DNA of 64,000 nt from Dastarcus helophoroides (GCA_028583605.1 CM053328.1:9254782-9318781); one strand, 5' to 3'; shown: positions 34,760-46,360, counted from the stretch's first letter. Translations and numbers: made by a program. Notes: generated by a model not told the origin, from the letters alone.

Positions 34760-37370
34760 CCCACCCCAGAATATAAGGTTACCAACCCAAAAATAAAACC
34801 TCGAGTTTTTATGATATCATAATACAAATTATTTTAAAATTTCTTAAGTCTGAAACATGAAACAGTCTGTGGTACAGTTATCCTTCGCACTACGGAATTC
34901 TAGGGATAAAAACGTGTGCTCTGTGACAATGTGACTCGACGCAATATCATAAAATAATATCATAAAGTACCTGGCCATAAATACTGCCAGATTGGACCCA
35001 CTAACTCTAACTTCGATAATTCTAGTTTCAATTTAAAATTTTTGGAAAAAAAAACAGAAAATCTTTACAAAAGGTTCACATTATAAAAAGAGAAACAAAA
35101 ATGAATTTTAAGTCGACATGTTGGGCAAAAAATGAAATCTTTGTGTTAGACCAAAATTTTGAGAGAAAAGTTAAATTTTCAAGAATATTAAAATTAGCAA
35201 AGAAAACAAAATACTGATAAAAATGTCGAATGTCAAATTTCAAACTTTAAAAAATTGCCTGAATAAATTAAATTTGGACAAAAACTGAAATAACCAACAA
35301 TATTTTCCTCAGTATTTTACTTTGTCTAAATTTTAATATACTCAAAGAGCTTTTTTTCTGAAATATTCCAAACATATTATTCTAGAAATTATGACGTTTT
35401 ATTAATATTTTGTTCCAATTTTGAAAAAATTAATCGAATTTTAAGAAAAAGTCGAAATTTGATGGAGGTATAAATTTTCAGAAACAAAACTTTAAATTTG
35501 GAGGTATATCCTGTTCCTAGAATAAAACGAATTTAGAGAAACAAGTGGTAATCTTTATTTGTGGAACGGACTTGTCCTTGGTTATGTTCCAAAGCTAATA
35601 TACAAATCTTGCCCCTGAAACCAAAAAATATTAAAAAATACAACAACAATTGCTCTAACCCGTTTCAATAGCCAAACTATCATCTTCAGAAAGATACTAA
35701 TATGAGATACTTTCTCCGAAGATGATAGCTTGGCTATCGCATTGCGTTGCAGCAACTTGGTTTCAGAGGACAAGATTTGTATAACAAGTGGAAGTCCACA
35801 AAGACAAATTAAAAAAAATCAGAAAAAACTGAACATTAATAAAAACTGAATTTCGAAAAATACTGTCAAACTCTCGAGAAAATGATCGACATTTCTAGAA
35901 AATATTCAAATTTCCAAGAAAAGGAAAGAAAGAGCGGAAAAAGTAGAATTCAGTAAAAGTTATAATTTCGAGAAAAGGTCAAAATTTTCGGAAAATCAAA
36001 TTTCCTTCTGGAAAAATTTGAAAACTGTCGAAAAATCGAAAAAAGACAAAATTTTCAAAGGTCAAATTTTGTGAAAAAAGAAGTCGAATTTCAAAAAAAA
36101 ATCGCAATTTGGCAAAAATATTCTTTTCGAAATTTTTACTTTTTTATTTAAATGTTGACGTAAAGAAATTCAATTTTTTCATTAAATACAAACATATTTT
36201 CTCAACATGGTTGCTTTTTTATTAACATTCCATATTCCATTCCGATCAAAATTAGACAATTTCGGGGAAAAAGTCTACAATTCCAGAAACATAAAATATT
36301 TCGAGATAAAAGTCGAAATGCCAAAAATAAGGAAAATTTTGAGATAGGTGCAATTTGAAGTTTGCGGAAAGTGTAATTTGAAAAACTCAAAATATTATAA
36401 AAAAAAGAATATTAAGAAAAATAGCAGAATTTCGAAATAATATGAATACGTATTGAGTAAAATGGCGAAATTTCGAAAAAAAAACGATTTTTAAAATTTC
36501 GAATTATTGATAAGGAAACTTTTAAGAAAAAGGCAGATTTGAAGAAGAAAAGTCAAGATTTCGATAAAAAGACGAACGTCAAGCAGAGAGTCGAAACTCT
36601 CAGAAATATTTAGTATCAAATTTTGAGATATAAAATCAAGATTTCGAAAAAAAAGCAAACTTTAAGAAACTAGTCGAAATTTTTGGAAAATTAGATTCTA
36701 TAAGGTTGAAATTTTCATTAAAATCTAAATATTAAGGAAAATAAAGAAATTTGTAGAAATAGATGAAATTTTGAGAAATCAGCTTGAAATATTCAAGTGA
36801 AACTTCAAAATTGAGAGGAGATTCGAAATTTTTCAGAGAATATAGAAAAAATTAAAAATTTCGCACACAAAGTTGATTTGATGAATGTTAAATTTTGATA
36901 AAAAAAGGTTTAATTTTGAAAATTTTTGTTTTTAAAAAGACAAATTTTGAAGAAAAAATCAAAATTCTCAAATAAAAACCAACTTGGACGAAAATATTGA
37001 GATTTTTAGGAAGATAAAGGATTGGATTTGAAATAAAATCAAAATTTCTAAAAAAGAACCAATTTTGAGAAAACTATGAACATTTCGAAAAAAATCACAA
37101 AAGCAAAAACAGATTTTGAAAAAAATTTGAAATTTCGTGAAAAAAGATTGAAATTTTCAAAAAAATCAAATTTTCTAAAAAAATTCCAAATTTTATAAAA
37201 ATTCGAAATTTTCCAAAGCCAACATGTGCCCTAAATTAAAGAAATTTTTTTTGAAACATCACGAAATGTGAGAAAAATTGAAATTATCGACAAATGTCGA
37301 AATTTCAAGATTGGTACGAATTCTGAAGAAAAAATGGAAATTTCAATTGAATATAAATTTTCGGCGACTT
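34760..37370. repeat. Degenerate AT minisatellite block, A-rich on + strand
   Basis: Units of AAAATTTCGAAAAAAAGTC type. Polarity is opposite to the block in the related unit at 18148-20780. The block is interrupted at 35561-35782 by a foldback MITE. Confidence 0.7.
35561..35782 (+). mobile_element. Foldback MITE family 1, copy 5
   Basis: The left arm is complete from GTGGAACGGACTTGTCCTTG through CAAATCTTGCCCCTGAAACC to CTATCATCTTCAGAAAGATA. The right arm runs from CTCCGAAGATGATAGCTTGG to GACAAGATTTGTATAACAAG. The two arms mirror each other, with a small gap in the right arm where the TTTTTAATCTTTC module is lost. There is no coding capacity. Confidence 0.8.
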
Positions 37371-37422
37371 TAAGAGACAGGGGGGCAAGTGCCCTTCCCT
37401 GCCCTATTCTAGATGCGCCTAT

Positions 37423-39048
37423 GAATATACATAGTTTTAGCTACACAACTTGTATCATCTATGTTAAATATAGCAATAGATCGTTTAAATTTTTATAATA
37501 GTTCATGGTGATTGAAGAGAATCTGTAAACTTAAATTGCTAATTTAATCGTACGTCGTCCGTTATGTACAATTCGCGTATAACTCATTGGCTGTACTTAA
37601 CAAATTTGGATATTATAAAATCAAAATTTTAAAAAATAAAAAAGCAAAAACGTAATTTTTACTTTAAAGCAAAAAATTAACAAAAGTAAAAGCTGAAACC
37701 GTAAAAAATTCAAAATTAAAAATATCGAACTAAATCCTTAAAATATTGAGAATGAGTTGAAATTTTGAGGTTAAATTCAAAATATTTGAAAGAAAATGAA
37801 TCTAGAAATATTTAGAAAAAAGTCAGTTTTTTAAAAATTGGAAATTTATTTATTAATTTTCTCGAAATTTCGATTCTTAAGTGAAAGTGGTAGAGAAAAA
37901 TATCCTTTGCAGAAAAATCTGATGTTATAGAAAATATTTAAATAATTAAGTTAAATATGAAGAGGAAATCTAAATTTAGCATTTGTATTGAAAATGTAGT
38001 TTTACATGAAAGTGTAAAATACTATTAAAAAAAAACTGAAATTAAATTTAAAGTCATTGTTTAGAAAATAAAATGAAAATCATTCTAAAATGACATTTTG
38101 ATCATGAAGTCAAAATTTTGAAGGAAAAAGTCAAAACTGCATTTCAAATCGCAATTTAGAAGAATATCACAGTTTTGACTAAAAAATAAGGCTTTAACAA
38201 AATTGAAACTTCGAAAAAAAGACTAGAGGTGTCGAAAAAACTCAAAATCTCTTGAGAAAGTCGAAACTTTTACTTACGTGAAAAATGTCAGAAGTAATTG
38301 AAAGTGTAAAATTTATGAAATTTAAGATTTAATAAGGAAATCTAAATTTCTAGATTCACATTTTGAAAAAAATTGACACAGAAGAAAATTCCTAATTTAC
38401 AAATAATTTTCTGATTTAAATAATTTAAATTTAGTTTTAAATAGAAAATCGAAACACGCTACGCCCGAAAAAGTGTTAAACGTTTTTGTAGAGACAAATG
38501 GAAAATTAAAGTTATTTAATAATTAGTTAATTAACGCAGCAATCAAAATGAACACTTCTCACTGAAAATCTTTTTGGGTAATTTTATTGTAAGCAACATT
38601 CCACAAATGGATTATCGAAATTATGATTTCAAGTTCAAATTATCTTTATTTTGTACATTTATCCGTCATCATTTTTCAGAGGCCAGGCCAATCAATGACA
38701 ATTTCTCGAAATTTTTACCTTTTTCGAAAATTTCGTCTTTTTTAAATTGGACTTTTATTTGAAATATTCCATTTTTTTAGTTTTATTTTTTTGTAAAATT
38801 AGATTTTTCTCAAAATTTTAACATTTTAGAACTTTTTTAAATTGTCCAATTTTTTTTGAAAATTCTTTAAAACTACATTGTGAAAAGGAGTATTTTAAAG
38901 TTTAAACTGAAATCTTAAAAGAAAGTCAAAATTTAGAAGAATTCTTGAGTTTAAATTTTAAATAAATATTCTGAAAAACAATCTCAAAGCGAAATTTTGT
39001 GAAGGAATATTTTTAAACAACATTTTGAAGTTTATTCTCGGAATGTTG
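37423..39048. other. AT-rich DNA, mainly A-rich minisatellite to 38460
   Basis: 37620-38460 is degenerate A-rich repeat, and 38690-38880 is T-rich. Nothing coding is recognised. Confidence 0.45.
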
Positions 39049-39515
39049 AGAAACAGTTTTGTTGAAATTCAAAAGTTGCTTTGACCTCATTAATTCATTG
39101 AAACGAAGTGAGATATAGGTGGCTCAAAAATGTTTTCTCGGCAATGCACTGATGCTTTCTTTTTCTTTCAGTTCTTTAGTAATTACCCAAGAACTGGAAA
39201 TTTTTAAAAACAGTTTTGTTGAAATGCGGAAGTTATTTTGACATCATTAAATTTACTGAAACAAAGTGAGATATAGATGGCTCAAAAATGTTTTCTCAGC
39301 AATGCAATGATGCTTTCTTTTTCTTTCAGTTCTTTAGTAATTACCCAAAAATGGGAAATTCTAAGCAGCAGTTTTGTTGAAACTCCAAAAGTTTTTTTGA
39401 CATCATTCATTCACTGAAACGAAGTGAAATATGGATAACTCAAAAACGTTTCCTCAGCAATGCACTCATGCCTTCTTTTTCTTTCAGTTCTTTAGTAACT
39501 ACCCAATGGTTTCCA
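39049..39515. repeat. Tandem repeat, three units of about 157-158 bp
   Basis: CAGTTTTGTTGAAA recurs at 39054, 39211 and 39369. Each unit also carries TTGAC.TCATT, CTGAAAC.AAGTGA.ATA and the pyrimidine-rich TTCTTTTTCTTTCAGTTCTT followed by TAGTAA.TACCCA. Units are roughly 85-90% alike by eye. The unit type is unlike the AT minisatellite. Confidence 0.9.
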
Positions 39516-40041
39516 TGGCGGATAGATCACGTAGGACAACGTCAGTATTTAATTGTAAGTACTAAAGGTAATAACCAAAAAATTAGCAAATAAACAAGCA
39601 GCTAAGCGTTTAAATTATTGCGGTTTGTTGCAGTTTGTTTTGATCGTACACGAATCGATTTTTAATTAATTTCGACATTTTCCCAAAAATTTTATAAATC
39701 TCTTTTTTTTAATTACTCCTCTTTTCTTCAGCGTTTTGACGCTTCTCAAAATTTCGACTTCATTTTGAAATTTTCGATTTTTTCAATATTTCAACTTCTT
39801 GTCAAAATTTCGACTTATAAGATTTTTGACTTTTTTTATCAATGTTCGACTTTTTAAAAATGTTAATGCATTTTTAAAATTTCAAATTTTCAAAGTTTAG
39901 ATTTTTTGAAAATGAATTTTTAAAGTTAGATTTTTTTCGAAAATTTCGGCTTTTTGTTTGAAAATGTAGACTTTTTTAAAAAGTTTGACAATTTTTACTT
40001 TTTTCAAAAATGCAGAGTTTTTAAAACAAAGATGATGGATT
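39516..40041. other. Short unique stretch then T-rich minisatellite
   Basis: 39660-40020 is minisatellite of the usual type, ending at the LINE fragment. Nothing else was seen. Confidence 0.45.
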
Positions 40042-40059
40042 CTTTTCTTGTAAAAGATT

Positions 40060-40292
40060 CGTCAGCTTTCGTCGTCACTTCTGAACTACCGCAATTGGTT
40101 GAGGAACCCACAAGAATTTCTGATGTAGATACCCATCAACCTAATCTACTCGATCTATTTCTTACAAATTCTCCAAATTCTTATAAAATCTTTGTGACAT
40201 CACCGCTTGAAAATTCCGATCACAAGCTTATAGCAACCTCTTGCTCGCTTCATATATCACCTCCTTCTCAGACACAGCCCCGTAGGGTTTGA
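40060..40292 (+). pseudogene. LINE AP-endonuclease remnant
   Basis: The frame reads LPQLVEEPTRISDVDTHQPN, LLDLFLTNSPNSYKI and SPLENSDHKLI, parallel to the minus-strand copy at 24842-25270. A stop after QTQPRRV breaks it, and the linker continues in other frames to about 40930. Confidence 0.7.
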
Positions 40293-41043
40293 CACTTTAA
40301 CTCTGCTAACTAGGAAGAAGTAAGATACCTCTTTGCATCTTTCCAATGGCTTTAACTCAGACAACCCTTCCTCAGTCGCCGAATCCATCACTGAAACTAT
40401 CCTGGTTGATATGGAATGCTCAATTCCTTATTCCCAAATGAATTATGCCTCCAGTAAATCTTGGTTCAACAAAAAATGTGCTCGGGCTATCTCTTGAAAC
40501 AATCGCTCATATCGTCGTTGGAAAAATAATCCCTCAGTAAAGACTCGGACCATCTTTGTAAATGCACGAAATATTTGTATTGACGGAGGCAAAAAGTGTT
40601 TTCGATCGTAAAATGCGCCAGAGTCTTATTAACTGTCCAGATGGTTCCAGGTCCTTTTGAGGATTTGCAAAGTCGATTGAAAAGAATTTTACATCTTCAA
40701 ATTTTCCACTTTTACTCCATGACAACAACAATATTGCGACTACTTCCAAGGAAAAGGCTGACCTGCTAGCCCTAATGTTTTCTGAAAATTCCAACCTTGA
40801 TTCTCGAAACGCAGAACCTCCTCTTCTTCCTAAAGTTGGCACTTCGATGCCTGAAGTTGTCTTCAGACAACCCACAATCAGGAAGATTCTCCTCGAGCTC
40901 TACATTTCGAAAGCTTCAGGCCTTGATGGTATCCCTGCTATTGTTCTTAAATAATGCATTCTAGAGTTCACTTCTGTCCTAAGCAAATTGTTCACACTCT
41001 CTTACAACAAAGGTGTATTCCCTAACATCTGGAAATCTGCTGA

Positions 41044-41505
41044 GTGCAGCCTGTCCCCAAAAACGAAAAAAGGAATCTGGCTAACAAGTATCGCCCTATA
41101 TCTTTGTTGCCCGTTATATCTAAAGTGATGGAAAAAGTTATTAACATCGAGATTCTCAAATATCTGGAGAAAAATAGAATCATCTTGGACAGACAATACG
41201 GATTCAGACAACAACGCTCAACTGGCGATATTCAGACATATGTTACTTATATCTGTAACTCAGCTATGGAAAAACATGGCAAGGTTAAGATTGTGGCATT
41301 GGATATCTCAAAGGCCTTCGACAGAGTCTGGCACCAATTTCTTCTTGCTGGACTCTCTCTTCCTCCTGGACTCTGTCATTTGATATCCAGTTTTCTCGCT
41401 GACAGATCTCTTCAGGTCGACATGTCATCCGAGACATTTGCGATTAATGCGAGGGGTACCTCAGGGGTCTGTCCTGTCTCCTACTCTGTTTCTGTTGCAC
41501 AAACG
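41044..41505 (+). pseudogene. LINE reverse-transcriptase remnant (motifs up to B)
   Basis: The frame carries PVPKNEKRNLANKYRPISLL, then DRQYGFRQQRSTGD, motif A IVALDISKAFDRVWH and a frameshift near 41440. In the next frame is motif B VPQGSVLSPTLFLLH, here with the intact PQGS. Motif C is missing because the element stops. The linker just upstream (about 40600-41040) is present but out of frame. Confidence 0.75.
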
Positions 41506-43204
41506 ATCTCTATTACAATTTCGAGAAAAAGTTGAACTTTTGAAACAAAATTTTCATAAAAAAATCGAAATTTTAAAAAATTCCAGGCTTAGATACATCG
41601 AAATTTCAACTCCAATATCAATTGTAATTACGAAATTTTAAGGTAAAATTTTTTTATACAGAAAATTTGAAATTTCAAAATACATTTATAAACTGAAACG
41701 TGACGTTTAAGCAGCGCTACCTATAACATTACTTATACTGGAGATTAGCGTTTAAACTTCAGCATTTCAAAATTGAAATTCGAAATTTCGAGATAATTTA
41801 AGAAAAGAAAAAAGTACGTCAACGATTGTATCAAAATTTCTCTTTTGGAATTTATTTTGATTCTGCAGCTACAATTTACGCAATTTAACATAATACACTA
41901 AAACGCCTTTAAAGTGCGTTTTCTTAGGACAAGAAATCGATGAAACTGGACCGAAAGAAAAAGCGAAGTTAAATTAATAACATCTGACTTGCGTTTCGGT
42001 GTTTCAAGGGGAAAATATAACCAAGACGACCGTCCGCAGCGCCAAAAACTGATATCATCCCGTCGTCATTCCCAAGTCGCCAGCTTTCTTATTCTTTAAA
42101 TTTCTGACCCTAATGATTACTCCCCTTTTTCTTTTAAGTCCGCAAAATTACCGCATCGAAACACATGGTGGGGAAACTCGATGCCGAAGCTTTTATCTAC
42201 ATTTGCTACAACTTTTGAAGTGTTTCATTTCGTTTTTTTTTAGAACATCGGAGCACGCAGAATGCAGATGGCGACGAAAAAAGTTTTTAAAGATATTCCA
42301 AGTTGATTTCATTTGTACTTAAGTTGGTTGAAAAAGCTCAAGTATTTGGTTAAGTTTTTAATATAACTTTACAATTGAATTTTCTCGCAGGACTTTTAAC
42401 TATCGCTTTGGCGCATGGAATAGGCAATCTGATGAAGAAAAGGGATGTTATTATTGAGAAAATAGGGGACTTTATTTTGCCGTTGATTTAATAACCAAAT
42501 CCGACCTTATAAAAAAGCCATTACCGTGAAATTTCCTTGTTTCTGGAACCATTGCAGCTTGTTTTATGTTTCATTACATATTTTATGCCCGTAGGTAAGC
42601 ATAAAAGGAATATCGATCGAATAATAAAGGATGAATTGCACACTCAGACCCAATTTGTTTCTCTACGTGCCTGTCAATCACATTGAATTCTGAGAAAACT
42701 TGTTCTTACTTAACACTTTAACTGTGAGAATATTAAATGCCGTCAAGAAATTCCTTCCTTATCTGAAGATTTACGAGGACAGATTGATAAGTCCAGTAAA
42801 GATGAATAAAGCGGTAATACTAGATACTAAAGAGAACCTTGTTTTAAAACAAGTTGGTTGCTTTTTTCCAAAGAAAATGTGACGGACGATGCTGCGTTTA
42901 TTATTAAAATAACCGAATTAGTGAAAAGCTATTCGTGTATTTTATAACCATCTCCGTGAAGATTCTAGTAAACAAGAGGACCTTGAAAAGTTGCAGATCT
43001 TGAAGTGATGGGTGAATTCACTAATTTCTACGTTTATTTGACGTCTTAATAACCACCATAATTAGACATTTTTATTTTTGGATGATGGCATCATTGCAGA
43101 AAGTTTCAGCGACAGTTTATTTCAGAGCTACTCAAAATAATGGTACTTCTTGCCTATTGCCAATTGCTAATTGTCGGTTGCTTACTGCTCCACTGTGAAA
43201 GCTC
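41506..43204. other. Mostly unique intergenic DNA, no gene recognised
   Basis: After a short A-rich stretch (to 41640) the sequence is non-repetitive and of moderate GC. Frames of 60-70 codons at 42113 and 42700 have no recognisable domain. It is probably host intergenic or intronic sequence. Confidence 0.35.
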
Positions 43205-43505
43205 TCTAAGGCGATATATCGTGAGCAATATGCGATAAACGACACGCACAGACAAATTCTTGAAATCTAAAGGGAACCGTTAGAAAAGGTCCGCAACTGC
43301 GCAATATATCGTAAGTGACATATCGCTCGAAGTACCACATGTCAGTCTTTTCGGCAATTATTTATTTGCGTACGATACTTCTGCATACCCAGGTAGCGCC
43401 GATTTATCGCGCTCTGTCCCTGAACTTTCCTAGCAATATATTGCCGCAATATATCGCTTACGATATATTGCAGCAATATATCACTTACGATGTATCGCCT
43501 ATCTA
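43205..43505. repeat. Cluster of short palindromic CGATATATTGC motifs
   Basis: GCGATATATCG, GCAATATATCG, GCAATATATTGC, CGATATATTGC and CAATATATCACTTACGATG occur near 43211, 43301 and densely at 43433-43500. In the dense part, ATATATCGCTTACGATATAT is itself nearly palindromic. It looks like a decayed short tandem or foldback element. Confidence 0.65.
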
Positions 43506-43970
43506 ACACTGCCTTAGTATGCACGGCGCCTAAGATATTTTTTCCGGGGTCTATTAGGCGCGAGCGCCGACATCGCCGACGCCTATCGTGGCAGCTGTAG
43601 GTATAGCCCAAATTTCATAGCCGAAAATGTTTACTATGTCAACAAGCAACTCGGCGAAGTTGTGATAACAGACATAAATGTTATTGCTTTATGAAAAATT
43701 GAAATAATTTCTATAATGTTATTGTGGTAACTAAATGTTGATGGTTGTCAAGATCAACAATACACCCTCGCCTTTTTATTGAATCGGCTTTTAGTAGACA
43801 ACTGCGTGGAATGGATCGCGTGTCACATTATAGAAGCAAATTTATGGGATAATCAAACTATACATATCTAATAAGCTTACAGATGTATTGTTACGAATGA
43901 AGTCTGGGGGAGAATATCGTTAATAAAAAATGCATTAGGATAATAATTGCTTGATATCTTTAAAACTTAG
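43506..43970. other. Intergenic DNA, no gene recognised
   Basis: A GC-rich stretch (43525-43600, GCGCGAGCGCCG-like) is followed by AT-rich DNA up to the MITE cluster. No coding segment is supported. Confidence 0.35.
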
Positions 43971-44221
43971 GGGTGCATTTACAATAGACACTTTATTTCG
44001 TACATTTTTGTCTGACATAAAATATATTAAAGTGTCACTAACCTGAGAGAAGCTATCCAAGACTCTCAGTTGTGTAAATAAGTCTCGGACTAGCTTCTCT
44101 CAGGGTACGTTTACATTAGACACTTTATTCTGTACATTTCTCTCTGACATTAGTGTCAACTATACTGAGAGAAGCTATCTCCTCACAGCTGTGTAGATAA
44201 GTCTTGGGTAGCTTCTCTCGG
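43971..44221 (+). mobile_element. Harbinger-like MITE family 2, two overlapping left-side copies
   Basis: A copy beginning GGGTGCATTTACAATAGACAC at 43971 runs through ACCTGAGAGAAGCTATCC into a second start, GGGTACGTTTACATTAGACA (about 44103), which ends in GGTAGCTTCTCTC next to Gypsy sequence. Compare the complete copy at 47947-48157. Confidence 0.7.
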
Positions 44222-44803
44222 AGGTGATCCAAATACCAATTCACACGGAAGCCACAGTTCTTCCCTGAAGATCACTTTTACCGCAGTCTGATTCGTAGTT
44301 TCATAAGTTCCCGTGCAATAGGCCATTAGTAACAGTGGTAGTTGCCAGTGCCAGTCTTTCTGATGCTTGAAAATGATCTTCGAAAGATGTTTCTCCAAGG
44401 TCTCGTTAAATATTTCCACCATTCCATCAAACTGTGGATGTCGTTCGAGTTTTCTTTATTCCAAGAAAACGGCACACTTTTCGGAAGACCCCCAATTCGA
44501 AGTTCTCTGCTTGGCCCGAGTGTAGTTCCAAAGGAACACCTAATCGACAAATGAAGTTCTCCACAAAAACCATTTCGACTGCGGTAGCTTCTTGGTTCGG
44601 GATGGCGTAAGCTTCAAGTCATTTACTGAAATAGTCCATGGCCACCAAGAGTTTTTCCATCGTCTGATGCTGGAAATGATTCCACCACAATCAATTGCTA
44701 TTCTTTCAAATAAAACTCCCACATTATACTGCTTCAGGGTCTCTTTGGTTCTTGTACGAGGACCCTTGGATGCAGCGCAGTGACACATTTCCGACACTAT
44801 CAC
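44222..44803 (-). pseudogene. Gypsy integrase core remnant
   Basis: The integrase would join the cDNA to host DNA. On the minus strand are CHCAASKGPRTRTK and GVLFERIAIDCGG (start of the core, with the first catalytic Asp in AIDCGG), then frameshifts. The end is WHWQLPLLLMAYCTGTYETT and RELWLPCELVFG-like sequence, typical of the C-terminal end of a Gypsy integrase core. At least three frames are used, and stops lie between the pieces. It is truncated before the chromodomain or end of pol. Confidence 0.75.
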
Positions 44804-44957
44804 TCGACGTTCTCACTGCAATTAACCCAGTAGAACCGTCTCCGAATCTTTTCCAGGGTGTTGTTCATCCCTAGATGTCCACCAGAGGTCCCATTGTGCA
44901 CCTCTCACAAAATCTGTGGAATCATCTCCTGAGGCACAACCAAATGCAAGTTGACAC
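44738..44957 (-). repeat. Left copy of a 220-bp duplication flanking the LINE insert
   Basis: The segment matches 46361-46581 in the same orientation with roughly 6-7% difference by eye. Both copies encode the same stretch of integrase, from the zinc-binding region to the start of the core. Confidence 0.85.
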
Positions 44958-44959
44958 GC

Positions 44960-46360
44960 CCATTCAAGTAGCGCTACACATAAAGAAACCCACAGAAAGC
45001 ATACAAAGTGATCCTGTCTTTGAAAAAGAAATAAAGGAACAACTCAGAGATGACAAAAGAAAAAAATAGAAGACCCTAGCTCAGTGGTTTCCAACCTGTG
45101 GGGCGCGCCCCCCTAGGGGGGCGCGAGACTATTGCAAGGGGGGCATGCAGCTGTTTCCAAAATATCTTTTTCGAATACAAACCAAAATATAATTTTGTAT
45201 ATTGTTTTGTAGCCCATTAAATAAATTATAATGTCAGTTGAGTATTTATGAAATTAGATTGTTAGAAAAATTAAGGGGGCGCAACAATTTTTCTTAAAGG
45301 GGGGCGCAGGTACAAAAAGGTTGGAAACCACTGCCCTAGCTTATCCCTACCTTTCACAGAGGGGGAATTAAATATAGTAAACAAATCTCACAAAAAGGAG
45401 AAAGCCGCCCGAATAGATGGCATATTCCTAGAGCTCATTAAACACCTAGGACAGAGAGCAATGGCTATTGCAACTTTACAACGAAATGTAACAAAGGGGA
45501 AGCGTCCCTCATCAATTTAAGGTAGTAAGAACTATTGCAATTCTTAAACTAGGGAAACCCAAAGACCACTCAGCGAGCTACCGCCCAATGGCACTGCTAA
45601 ATATCTGCTACAAAATGCTCTAGAGACTCCTGTACAACAGAACGTATCAAACAATTTACTCTATAACTCCACCAATCCAAGCAGGATTTCGAGAAAAACG
45701 AAGCTGCTGTGAGCAGATCCTCGCCCGAACCTCACTTATGGAAGCAGGCTTCCAAAAGAATATGAAAACCTGAGTGACATTTATCGACTTGACCGCGGCA
45801 TACGATACTGTCTGGACCGATGGGCTGTTAGACAAGGTAAACCAAATGGTCCCAAGCTTTAGGATTACAGCACTAATGGAGAGGATGCTTTAAAAATCGC
45901 TATATTAAGGTTACTGTCGGTGAAACCACAAATAAATCCTATACCATAAAAAACGGCCTTCCACAGGGATCCACCTTGACTCCACTCTTATTTAAATTGT
46001 ACACCAGTGATATAGTTGCCACTAAATTTGTAAAATTTGGCTACAGCGACAATCTTGCGATAGCAACTTAGAGCAAAACATTCGAAGAAGGTGAGCAGAC
46101 ACCAGGGATCTGCAAAAGCTGGAACTATATTATAGGAAGTGGAAGCTGTACGCGAACCCTGAGAAAACGGAAATCAACACATTCCATCTCAATAACATAA
46201 TGACAAACAAAGAACTAAAGCTGATATTCCGGAACAAAAGACTGTGCCATAACCAATGCCCAAATATTTAAGCGTGACACTTGATAGATCCCTCACATTT
46301 AAAAACACCTTGAACTATCAGGACAGAAGGTCAAAACAAGAAAAATTTAATCAGGGAACT
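44960..46360 (+). mobile_element. APE-type LINE (family 2) fragment inside the Gypsy element
   Basis: From about 44960 the sequence matches the linker and RT of the fuller copy at 49260-52720: CAAGTAGCGCTACACATAAA at 44967, AAAGCCGCCCGAATAGATGG, RT motif A near 45785 and motif B near 45965. It ends at about 46360 in the post-RT region. Stops and frameshifts are frequent, and motif C reads YSDN-like where the sister copy has FADD. It is truncated at both ends and interrupted by a hAT MITE at 45082-45333. Confidence 0.8.
45074..45341 (+). mobile_element. hAT MITE, 252 bp, with 8-bp TSD
   Basis: The element (45082-45333) has perfect 16-bp inverted ends, CAGTGGTTTCCAACCT and AGGTTGGAAACCACTG. 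It is flanked by CCCTAGCT at 45074-45081 and 45334-45341. The sister LINE at about 50620-50640 reads GACCCTAGCCTATCCC with no insert, which gives a paralogous empty site. The internal sequence is GC-rich near both ends (GGGGCGCG, GGGGGCGC). It has no coding capacity. Confidence 0.95.

Larger units (their letters stand above)
34703..37422 (+). mobile_element. Array-bearing unit with GGCG-type inverted ends
   Basis: The left end reads ATTGGCGTATATAGAGGGGG. The right end, reverse-complemented, reads ATAGGCGCATCTAGAATAGG and closely matches the left end of the unit at 18148 (ATAGGCGTAGCTAGAATAGG). Both units continue into CTTGCCC-type GC-rich sequence before the array. The left end here is less similar, so left and right termini may belong to different family members. 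No target duplication was found. The interior is A-rich minisatellite with a foldback MITE inside, and there is no transposase. Confidence 0.5.
40042..41505 (+). mobile_element. CR1/Jockey-like LINE fragment, truncated at both ends
   Basis: This plus-strand fragment runs from the late endonuclease (LPQLVEEPTRI, NSDHKL) through the linker to the reverse-transcriptase motif B. It stops abruptly at about 41505, just before the YADD motif, and passes into A-rich minisatellite. It belongs to the same family as the copies at 22858, 53034 and 55920. Loss of the 3' end is not the usual LINE truncation and implies a later deletion or rearrangement. Confidence 0.8.

Noticed and set aside
34703..34780. 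Palindromic CCACGTGG as an E-box promoter
   Set aside because: It lies in the GC-rich terminal part of an array-bearing transposon-like unit, and no transcribed gene is nearby.
39049..39515. CRISPR-like array
   Set aside because: The units are contiguous tandem copies of the whole 157 bp with no constant repeat and variable spacer pattern, and the window is eukaryotic.
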